A DNA stretch of 64,000 nt from Thinopyrum elongatum (lineage: Eukaryota; Streptophyta; Magnoliopsida; Poales; Poaceae), in contig CM022302.1 in assembly GCA_011799875.1 (NCBI GenBank), forward strand, positions 55,346,854 to 55,410,853, written 5' to 3'. This document shows positions 54,895-64,000 of the stretch, piece after piece. The position numbers and the translations under genes were made by a program. Under the pieces are notes generated by a model, which saw nothing but the letters and a program-made list of their open reading frames with translations, was not told the origin of the DNA and made no database searches. The first letter of the stretch is position 1; each line of letters begins with the position of its first letter.

Positions 54895-57048
54895 TGTAGG
54901 GTAACGCAGCAGAAAACAAAAAATTTCCGACCTACGCACCAGCCCAGGACCACTATGGAGACTGCGTACAAGGTTTGATCATTTTCGTTACCGACTCGTA
55001 GCGCAGCGGAAGTAGAGTCGATGAGGATCGGCGGTGCAGATCCCCGCAGCTAGGATTTACAAACTCCCAACCGCGAGGATGTACTCCCTCATAAGCCCCT
55101 CGGACAGACCTCCGGGAGGCGGTCGGTCAGTCCCCCGGACGGTGTCGCGGACAGCCCTCCGTGAGGACCCACAGAACTCGGACTGTCACTTGGACAGCCC
55201 TTCGGGAGGCACTCTCGAACAGCCCCTCGGGCACTAAGATTGAGACTACAAACTCTCTACAGAGTTGCACACATACGGTGTCATCTATCCGGCAAGGCTT
55301 CGCCATCAAGAACTAGTTCCCACCGGAACCCAGACAGCCTTTCGGCACTACGAAACTATTTCGTGGGAGGGAGAGAGAATGCCAGACCATGCATGGCTTG
55401 TGTGAGAGAGTTGGAGTGGTGATGGAGAGCTCCTCTCCACCTCCCTTTATAGGGGAAGAAGGGGGTGGTGGTTGCTGAAAATTTCAGCCACATGACAAGC
55501 ATCCACAAAACAATGGGAAAGCATGTCCCGTTGTCCAAGGCACCCCAACAGGGGGGCCCCACATGGCGCCCCACCTCCTGCCAACCAGCCCCACCTTTTG
55601 TGGGGGCTTCCCCCACACATGGGGGGCCCCCCCAACACTTTGTCCAGCCACAAGGGGGCTGCCCCCTAAAGGGGGCGCCCCCAAAAACAGCCCAAAACAG
55701 CCCCCACGAATCGTGGGATCTTGTACCCTCACGCTGGGACAAGATGTTTTCCGCGACTATTACTTCTGAAAAATTCCAGAAGGTCCCAGAACATTTCCGT
55801 CACCGTCTAAAATTATCTGGACTCGCTCTGGAACATTTCCGGTATGGTGGTTTAATTTAAAACCATCTTCGTTTACTCAGTAAATAATCCCGGCAGCTCC
55901 GAAAACTTTTTTTCGGTTTTTTCTCCGGAAAAATTCCAGAAGTTACCAGACCAATCTGGCAACCTCCAAAGCATTCCCGGTGCTTGCCGAAACCTTTTTG
56001 GATCAATGGTTTTATCCGAAACAACTTTTTAATTTTACAGAAACTTTTTTGGTGTTCTCTCCGGAACTTTTCCGTTGTCTCCGAAACTTTTCCAGTGACT
56101 TTCTCTCAGACTCCCTTTCAAGTATTCACAGATAGATGACCCTTAAGCGTGTGACCCTATTGGTTCGGTGAAGTATAGACATGACCCAGAAACCCTTCAT
56201 ATCAATGATCAACATCGGAGCCGTGGACACCCATATTGACCCCTATACCCACACGAATGAATATTCGAGTGAACCTCCAGTTGCCGTGTGCTATTCCTGT
56301 TGCTTCACGATATGTTACAAATACCCGAGGTTAGACATGTTGGCATTTCCGTGGATCAACAACTTGCCCACTATGCTAGTTACCTCGTTACTGGTATTGT
56401 TCTCTTTTTCTCGTTACTGTGTTCCGGCATCCCTATGATCAAATCACCCTGTGTCTGGCCAGACGATGATGAATACCGTAACACCGAGAGGGCCCAGAGA
56501 TATCTCTCCATCGTTGAAGGAGCAAATCCCAATCTTGAGCTATCAAGTTACTTGACACACTTTTCCATGAACCCGTAAGCCGCCGTAATAGCCACCCATT
56601 TACGGATGACGTTTAACAAACCCCAAAGTTCATGAAGCAAGTATGAAGAAACTCGATACTCTCATGGTCTAAGGAATTATGCAAACATTAACTATATCTG
56701 TGTTATTAACTATTAACTTGTGACGAATGTATCTCATAGCATAAAATCAATCGGGTCGATTCAACACAGGTGTTCTCCTAACATTGTGCCCTCAAAAGTT
56801 GCTGGCATAGACATGCCCATGATCAGGAAAGTAGAACCATCATCCAACACTTGAGCTAGTCTTAGAGGCCAGACTAGGAATACATTTTACCATTTATTAT
56901 TCCACACGTGCATATGAGTCTTCCTCCGAGCCTCGTGGTTATTGCGGACTCGAGATCCATAGCAGTTATAGCATGGAACATCAACATAATTATGAGCATG
57001 GAGATAAATAATAACATTTATTATTGCCTCTAGGGCATATCTCCTACA
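54895..57048 (-). repeat. 3' LTR of the copia element (left copy)
   Basis: This is a 2154-bp LTR with TG...CA ends on the + strand (TGTAGGGTAACGC...CTCCTACA). The reverse-strand TATA box TATAAAGGG lies at 55443-55451. The part 55460-55740 has nested inverted words (CCCACAAAAGGTGGGG-like) and produces overlapping Gly/Pro/Trp-rich frames on both strands that are not genes. 55790-56100 has many GAACTTTTCCGG / CCGGAAAA words. Confidence 0.88.
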
Positions 57049-57061
57049 GACTCCCACTTGC
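57049..57061 (-). other. polypurine tract of the copia element
   Basis: On the - strand GCAAGTGGGAGTC lies directly before the LTR start TGTAGGAG. AAGTGGGAG(A/T)C is the usual tract of the Angela/BARE group. Confidence 0.75.
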
Positions 57062-57356
57062 ACTAGAGTCATTAATCTAGTCATGCTATTGCACTTTACA
57101 CCTGTGGCACACCGGTGTAAATACGCTTTGCTTGTGGTATAGCCTGATGTCCAACGGATCTGACGACTTCAGCTTCGTGTGTATCTTTGCATATCCTCGT
57201 GTTTTCACGCTATCACATAATTCATATATTTTGTGTGGACTTGGCTTTGTATGTATGTGAATCACAGGTCGAACCTAGATTCCTCAGAATGAGTTATGGA
57301 GTAACTACCTGCAGTAGTGTCCCATTGACAAAAGCCATCTTGGAACCATACTAAGT

Positions 57357-57632
57357 TCATGAATGAACTATATGATTCAACATCTTCTTTGTCGCTTCAA
57401 AAGTGGCAACATACTTCACCTTTGTTATAGAATTCGCCACAGTAACTTGTTTGGAACATTTTCCAACTAACTGTGCAACCACATTGTGTTTACACATAAC
57501 CCTTAATTTAAATCGAAAATCACATGGAGCATTGATGACGATTGTATCGATGTAATTACTTACAACGAGCACTTCATAATCTCTGCTTGCGAGAAAACAT
57601 GTCATCAATACTACTCTAGTACTCAATGACAT
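57357..57632 (-). pseudogene. copia RNase H relic
   Basis: This 91-residue frame has SKQVTVANSITKVKYVATFEATKKMLNHIV, cited here in part: the run SITKVKYVATFEA matches the family pattern STTEAEYIAASEA of copia RNase H. The domain normally removes the RNA template. Its position next to the polypurine tract is as expected for the end of pol. Catalytic residues are only partly kept. Confidence 0.7.
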
Positions 57633-58470
57633 CTTTCACTGTTGTCCCATGATCAGTACTTTTGATCACTTTGGTATCTATACTCGCAACAACTTTGGAG
57701 TATTGGACATATCTGATTGTTTTTACATATCATGGAATACATGATTAATCCAAACACGAAGGTGTGTCGAATCTCCATCATGTATTTTGCTCATCAGTGT
57801 TTTTGGGACACCGATTCTTGCAAAAACTCTTTCCATGTGACTTCGGCAAGAATCACTCCTTGGCGTTTTAAATGCTAAAAAGTTTTAGCATCTTGTCAAT
57901 ATGTATTTATTCCTCAGCCCCATTAGGTAAATCTATCTCCATAGATCATCATGCCTAATATAAAGGCTATTTTGCCCAAGCACTTCATCGAAAAACTATT
58001 TTCAAATGAAGTCCTAATTCGTGTCAAGAAATTTATTTACAATTGACAATGTGTCAAGCACACGATGTTTTTAGAAATATTATTATGCTCCCACTTACTT
58101 TCTTGAATCACAAGCATCTTCGTTACCCATTGATGAAGTCAAAACCCTTTTGACCATTTCATCAAAACATGAAGATTCCAACTCCATTTTGCTCTCTTCT
58201 GTCCATTGCTGGAACTCTGAAGTTTGCACACTCACTAGCATCCTCTGGAATGACAAAATACCTTGGACTATAACACATGCAAGTCCTTGGTTTCATTTCC
58301 ATCATATGGAGATCCTATTGTCATCCATGTTACATATCTCATGACTGAAATATGTATTAATTACTAGTTCAACCCGAACCGACTTTAAGCAACGCTACGG
58401 TGAAACAACCTCATCGTAGTCAACTCCTTGAACTTATTATTTCAACAAGTCAAGCTTTATGGATAAAATA
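57633..58470 (-). pseudogene. copia reverse transcriptase relic
   Basis: At about 58404-58440 the - strand reads QGVDYDEVVSP-stop, matching the copia RT entry motif GVDYDETFSPV. The TAG follows directly. Downstream the frame is broken and I could not place an intact YVDD. The order between integrase and RNase H supports the call. Confidence 0.6.
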
Positions 58471-59458
58471 TTTTTATCCGTATCAGTTTTTAGTTCCATA
58501 AATATTCATTAGACTCTAAGTCTTCCAAAAGGTGTATCAAGATTTTAATCTTGAATCACTTATATGGAAACTATCTCGGACTGTATTGGCATTTAGCCAA
58601 TCCCGGAGTCAGGGCCCATCAACACTTCCTTGTGTATCTTAGGTATACTGTTGTCTAACAACAATATCTCGTTTGCGCACCTGATAGGTTTGCACGAGCT
58701 TTGCCTATGTGGTTCAGTTGCAAGTTCGACCGAAGTCCATAAATTTTATTGTAGAGACTTCCGTATAAGTCACAGTAGGAAACTCCGGAATTACTTCCAA
58801 GGTTCCTTTCCTTTGACCTGATGACGGAGATACTGGTTATCTCGTCGTGTTGCATTGTTCTCCCACTCACCATTTTGAAAGAACCATTTTCTTCAAAAAG
58901 CATACCGTTCTTTGTGGTAAACCTATTTGCCTCGGTATAGTGAGGGAGGAATAACCAATTGCTTGGGATAACCTACAAAGTAGCACTTGTCTAATTTGGA
59001 ATAGGTTTGTAACCTTTTACACAAGCCCCATATTCCAAATGTTTAAGAAAAGATATAACATGGTTAGGCATACCATACCATGGCGTCATTTCAACAGACC
59101 CGATGGAGCTCTTTTCAGTGTAAAAGCCGCAGTCTCTAAAGCATCACTCTTTAAAAGGGATAATGGAAATTTTATTTTTGTCATCTTTGATCTTACCATG
59201 TCATAAATGGTTCGATTACATCTTCACAGAATTTCCACTTGCAGTGGTGTTCCGGGAGGTGCAAGTTATGAAACCCCTTTCACAACTCATCAGACATTTG
59301 CTAAACTTGTAACTCAAATATTCCTTTCTGCAATCGAATTGTAGAAACAGAATTTTTTTGTTACAATAACTTCTACTTCATTTTTGAACACCTTTCGAAT
59401 GATTTCAAAAGATCCAGACTTATATCTCATCAAGTAAATATCCATATATCTACTTGAG
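58471..59458 (-). pseudogene. copia integrase C-terminal part and linker, heavily decayed
   Basis: Only short frames remain (for example 58655-58903 on -, with no clear motif). This is where the integrase core and C-terminus should be in a copia element. I see no intact catalytic block. Confidence 0.4.
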
Positions 59459-59668
59459 TCATTTCGGAAGAAAGATAAATCCACTACTTGCAACAACATT
59501 TATCGGACTGCATACATCATAATGTATGATCACCAATAAGTTCTTTGCTCGTTCCTTATGGCCTGTGAACGGTAATTCAGTCACTTCACTTTTCGGAGGA
59601 AAGTTGCAAGTATCAGATGATTCAAAATCAAAGGACTTCAAAAATCCATCATAATGGAATTTATCCAT
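59459..59668 (-). pseudogene. copia integrase N-terminal relic
   Basis: The frame reads CNFPPKSEVTELPFTGHKER and AKNLLVIIHYDVCSPINVVA. This matches the copia pattern C..GK...LPF......RA...L..IH.DVCGP.., the zinc finger to first catalytic Asp (HYDVC). The frame ends soon after. Integrase lying before RT confirms copia, not gypsy, order. Confidence 0.75.
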
Positions 59669-62352
59669 GCGGGTTTCTCCAATGTGACCAAATGTAGTGC
59701 CACACTTGTGTGGTATTCTCTTAGTCTTACGACATTTAGCATCAGTGTTATGGATGTATCATATTACTATCAATATTCATAACATACATCCCATCGATGA
59801 TGGAAGCATGGCCCTTTATGTTATTCATAATACTGAACAACAATTGTTGTTTTTATGAACAACTCTTTTGCAACAAACATTGTGCAATGGGCTAGAGTGT
59901 GTAAAACTCTAAACTGAATTCTGAAAGTAAATCCAGAGGTAATATATTACTATCATTATTCATAACATACATCTCATTCTCAACGAAAGTATGGCCCTTA
60001 TGTTATTCTTAACATCGAACATAAAAAGTTCTCTTATGAACAACCTTCTTGCAAGATACCTTATGCAATGGGCTAGAGTTTGTGAAACTCTAAAATGAAC
60101 TATGAAAGTAAATACATAGGGAATACACCGATGGAAGGTATAGTAACATTTACTATGTTCCCTGCGTGTATCTAAACCTCATTCCTGGCTAGTCTTTCAG
60201 GCCATAGTATTTCTTACATCGAGTTGCAACAGAATGCAATCGAGCGGGCATCTTTGTGATTAACTCACAATACCCAAGAATTAGTGATTAACATGTTTAA
60301 CCATAATTCCCAAGAACTATATCTTTGACCAGCCTTCTATACATCAAAAACTTGTATGACATTCATACATGAGCTGGATATTCCAGTCTTCTTTCCTTCT
60401 GCCTTTATACTTCTAACAGTTTAACTTTTAGTATTTCTCCTACTCTCAGAAGAAGCACCCAACTTAAGAGTGGCGTTAGCCCCGGACTTCCTAGGCGTGA
60501 AAGTCTCACTAACACCCTTCGGACACTTCCTTTCTCTTTAAGTTGTTGTTTTATTCACCTTTCATCATATGACAGGCGTTCTTCCGGATCCCTCTCTTAT
60601 CAGTCTAATGCATAGTAAACTCCTTTACTAATAGTTTGCAAACAAACAGTTCTTTGGATATCTCATATCTCTTAGCCTTTGTTTGTCTCTGAAAATGATT
60701 TTCAGATTCCATGAATATCACATAACTATCCAAACTTTCGAAGTTCGGGTCTCATGGAAGCAAATGTATTGCACTTGACTGAAAACAGAATTCTAGCTTT
60801 TGGATCGAAGGACGAGAGTCACATGATCCATAGCATAAGCGAGAGAATACTGAAAGTATGCGATAGGACAAAGTCCTTCTCGGCACTCTTGAGGACAATC
60901 CTCACATTACGTTACCAACCGTGAAGTTTTAACCAGATATTTAACAGCTATTCAATTTTAACAGGGAAGGTGGAAACGCGAGCCATAATTCTACAACTAT
61001 TATGCAAATCACACTTAGACAGAGTTCATAATTAATTGCACTGAGAATTAAACAAGTTAATTCTGCAGTGCGCTCCCACTCAAATCAATATCTCTCATAA
61101 TTGATTTTGAGTGATACAAGATCCAGACTTCAATTCATCACCATAGAATCATCATCTCATGACGGGAATTTTAATCGGTAGGCCAACTTGCCGATCACAT
61201 CTCTATGTGACTCTTGTTCATCTTTCGATGCATGTGTTCTGAGTTCAGGACGATCCTGCCATGAACGCCAAGACAACCAAGTGATCTTGCTGCGAGGTCT
61301 GACCTCACCCGCCTCACACATCCCTAATCGTTCGTACCCATGCAACCATGGCGCACCCCGAAAAGTTAGTTGCCGTGACGGTGCTATACTTGGGAGAACA
61401 CTAACTACTTGATATTTTTGTGAGAGATCACCCTAATAAAAGCGACTACCGCGCAATCAAGAAGGGTGCAACATAAGGGATAAACATCTCAGGTAATTCG
61501 TAATTAGCATGATATGGTATAGCCCTTTCTGACGGAGAAGTCTTGTATTTCTTTGTCTTCGGCATTCGAGTCGGTGTTCACCTTCGCGAAGATTGCCACC
61601 ACCTTGTCGATGTACCAGATAATATTGCTAACTCTATAGCTAATAAAATAATGCATTACACAAGGTCAACACGCAGGACATTTAAAGTGCAATCATATGG
61701 CTCCAGCCATCACGCCAAATCATGACACGCAGGTCATGTTAATCAATTTACATCATATAGAGATCTCATACATAATCAAATTATTATGAGCACTGCTATA
61801 CCACATTATATGCACATGCAAACCCTCCTGCAAAACCAAGTTAGACGCCTCTAATCGGTTTAGCAAAAACTTGTTTTACGTGGCTTCTAAGGTTTCGAAA
61901 CAAACCGAAGCTACCAACGTCCATCATCAAGTATGATAATTCAAGTCGTTAGATTAACTTTCCAGGGTGTATGAAAACCGAGATAATAAAATCTCGAGCC
62001 CCATACTAAACTTCGTCATACGCATGACCCCCGTGCAGATCATATCTACATTGCCCTTTCGTCTGCGAAATTTCATCTTTCTTTTTAACTACGGCGGAAT
62101 TCAATGAACTATTAGCACTTCGTTGATCAATCAGGATCGCGGATTGCCAGAACATTGAAACTCCACCATGCCAATATCAAGATCAGAAATATGCAAATTC
62201 CAGGGAAGCAACAAGAACATCGGGTAACAGATTTTATCTGCTACCCGCACAAATAATTTTCAGTAATAGAACTCATCTACTACCTAATTATATTGTGCAA
62301 CACCCATACATCTCATGTATTCTAGATCGCAACCTGCATCTACGCATAGCAC
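59669..62352 (-). pseudogene. decayed gag/protease region of the copia element
   Basis: This region corresponds to gag and protease between the PBS and integrase. Frames are all short (61157-61345 on - is the longest) and I recognise no domain. At 59760-60120 two similar blocks (CATAACATACATC, TATGTTATTC(A/T)TAA, GCAATGGGCTAGAGT) form a direct repeat of about 170 bp. Confidence 0.45.
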
Positions 62353-62367
62353 GGCTCATGATGCCAC
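62353..62367 (-). other. primer binding site of the copia element
   Basis: On the - strand GTGGCATCATGAGCC follows directly after the 5' LTR end. It is a decayed form of TGGTATCAGAGC-type sites for initiator-Met tRNA. Confidence 0.65.
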
Positions 62368-64000
62368 TATTGGGTAACGCAGCAGAAAACAAAAAATTTC
62401 TGACCTACGCACCAGCCCAGGACCACTATGGAGACTGCATACAAGGTTTGATCATTTTCGTTACCGACTCGTAGCGCAGCGGAAGTAGAGTCGATGACGA
62501 TCGGCGGTGGAGATCCCCGCAGCTAGGATTTACAACGTCCCAACCGCGAGGATGTACACCCTCATCAGGCCCTTGGACAGCCCTTTGGGAGGCGGTCGAT
62601 CAGTCCCCCGGACGGTGTCGCGGACAGCCCTCCGGGAGGACCCACAGAACTCGGACCGTCACTTGGACAGCCCTTCGGGAGGCACTCTCGAACAGCCCCT
62701 CGGGCACTAAGATCGAAACTACGACCTCTCTACAGAGTTGCACGCATACGATATCATCTATCCGACAGGGCTTCGCCGTCCAGAACTAGTTCCCACCGGA
62801 ACCCAGACAGCCTTTCGGCACTACGAAACTATTTCGTGGGAGGGAGAGAGAATGCCAGATCATGCATGGCTTGTGTGAGAGAGTTGAAGTGGTGATGGAG
62901 AGCTCCTCTCCACCTCCTTTTATAGGGAAAGGAGGGGGTGGTGGTGGCTGAAAATTTCAGCCACATGACAAGCATCCACAAAACAAGGGGAAAGCATGTC
63001 CCCTTGTCCATGGCACCCCAACAGTGGGGCCCCACATGGCGCCCCACCTCCTCCCAACCAGCCCCACCTTTTGTGGGGGCTGCCCCCACCCATGGGGGGC
63101 CCACCCAACACTTTGTCCAGCCACAAGGGGGGCGCCCCAAAAAACAGCTCAAAACAGCCCCCACGAATCGTGGGATCTTGTCCCCTCAAGCTGGGACAAG
63201 ATGTTTTCCGCGACTATTACTTCTGAAAAATTCCGGAAGGTCCCAGAACATTTCCGTCACCCTCTAAAATTATCTGGACTAGCTCCGGAACATTTCCGGT
63301 ATGGTGGTTTAATTTAAAACCATCTTCGTTCACTCAGTAAACAATCCCGGCAGCTCCGAAAACTTTTTTTCGGGTTTTTCTTCGGAAAAATTCCAGAAGT
63401 TACCAGACCAATCTGGCAACCTCCAAAACATTCCCGGTGCTTGCCGAAACCTTTTTGGATCAATGGTTTTATCTGAAACAACTTTTCAGTTTTACCGAAA
63501 CTTTTTCGGTGTTCTCTCCGGAACTTTTCCATTGTCTCCGAAACTTTTCCAATGACTTTCTCTCAGACTCCCTGTCTAGTATTCAGCAGATAGATGACCC
63601 TTAAGCATGTGACACTATAGGTTCTGTGAAGTATAGACATGACCCGGAACCCCTTCCGATCAATGATCAACATCGGAGCCGTGGACACCCATATTGACCC
63701 CTATACCCACACGAATGAATATTTGAGTGAACCTCCAGTTGCCGTGTGCTATTCCTGTTGCTTCACAATATGTTACAAATACCCGAGGTTAGACATGTTG
63801 GCATTTCCGTGGATCAAGAACTTGTCCACTATGCTAGTTACCTCGTTACCGGTATCGTTCACTTTTCTCGTTACCGTGTTCCGGCATCCCTGTGATCAAA
63901 TCACCCTGTGTCTGGCCAGACGATGATGAATACCGTAACACCGAGAGGGCCCAGAGATATCTCTCCATCGTCGGAGGAGCAAATCCCAATCTTGAACTAT
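62368..64000 (-). repeat. 5' LTR of the copia element (right copy), incomplete in window
   Basis: It matches 54895 onward for the 1633 bp visible of an expected 2154. Its first bases are TATTGGGTAACGC where the partner has TGTAGGGTAACGC, so the LTR terminus on this side has lost TG. The reverse-strand TATA box TATAAAAGG is at 62916-62924. Scattered substitutions and small gaps against the left copy show an old insertion. Confidence 0.85.

Larger units (their letters stand above)
54895..64000 (-). mobile_element. decayed copia retrotransposon (Angela/BARE/WIS-like), right end outside window
   Basis: The element runs right to left. The right-hand copy (62368 on) is the 5' LTR, and the left-hand copy (54895-57048) is the 3' LTR. 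On the - strand the LTR starts TGTAGGAGATATGCCCTAGA, the well-known copia-type start, and ends CGTTACCCTACA. The PBS is at 62353-62367 and the polypurine tract at 57049-57061. Integrase, RT and RNase H relics follow in copia order (integrase before RT) along the - strand. The interior is 5.3 kb with many stops, so the element is dead. The TSD cannot be tested. Confidence 0.85.

Noticed and set aside
55465..55860. Trp/Gly/Pro-rich frames on both strands of the copia LTR, also at 62920-63317
   Set aside because: They are low-complexity inverted GGGGG/CCCCC words in the LTR, present in both LTRs only because the LTR is repeated.
1..64000. tRNA, rRNA or microRNA genes
   Set aside because: Apart from primer binding sites complementary to tRNA ends, I saw no cloverleaf with A and B boxes and no rRNA stretch. 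This was by eye; a covariance-model scan would settle it.

Overview
The window is plant nuclear DNA made almost entirely of nested transposable elements. I found no host gene that I can support. The families (an LTR element with LTRs over 4 kb and no genes, gypsy elements of the Tat lineage with a reverse-strand gene, CACTA elements with CACTACTAGGG tips, a copia element of the Angela/BARE/WIS type) point to a Triticeae grass such as wheat, Aegilops, rye or barley. Family names come from memory of repeat sequences, not from a search; structural calls (LTR pairs, target-site duplications, PBS, PPT, protein motifs) are read from the sequence.

Layout. 1-647 is unassigned DNA ending in a purine-rich minisatellite, probably CACTA interior. 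648-12386 is an intact LARD (large retrotransposon derivative, Sukkula/Erika-like) with LTRs of about 4.18 kb, a 3.4 kb internal domain with no recognisable gene and a 5-bp GAAGG target duplication. It sits in a CACTA element whose right tip ends at about 12824 inside a 71-bp satellite array. 13491-19336 is a second, head-to-tail copy of 6892-12824 that is about 112 bases shorter, differs mainly by missing bases and contains a 25-N gap; it looks more like an assembly artefact than biology.

19337-25641 plus 39551-39838 is the 3' part of a Tat-lineage gypsy element (element A): satellite array, a decayed multi-exon antisense gene, and a 3' LTR. That LTR is split by a complete 13.9 kb Tat element (element B, 25642-39545, TSD TTACC). 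B keeps gag, protease, RT, RNase H and integrase on the + strand and a spliced antisense gene on the - strand, all damaged by stops and frameshifts. 39839-43829 is a patchwork of gypsy LTR pieces, an antisense-gene relic and CACTA ends. 43830-53264 is a third Tat-type element (element C, Fatima-like): gag and protease on +, antisense gene on -, but no RT, RNase H or integrase. Then come a 782-bp hAT-like element (53404-54185), an LTR-like fragment, and a decayed copia element on the - strand (54895 to beyond 64000).

Most notable: the same spliced reverse-strand gene, with matching exon order and clear splice signals, occurs in three different Tat elements. PPT-like motifs recur inside its introns. 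Many stop codons fit C-to-T change at CG and CHG sites, as expected for methylated retroelements.
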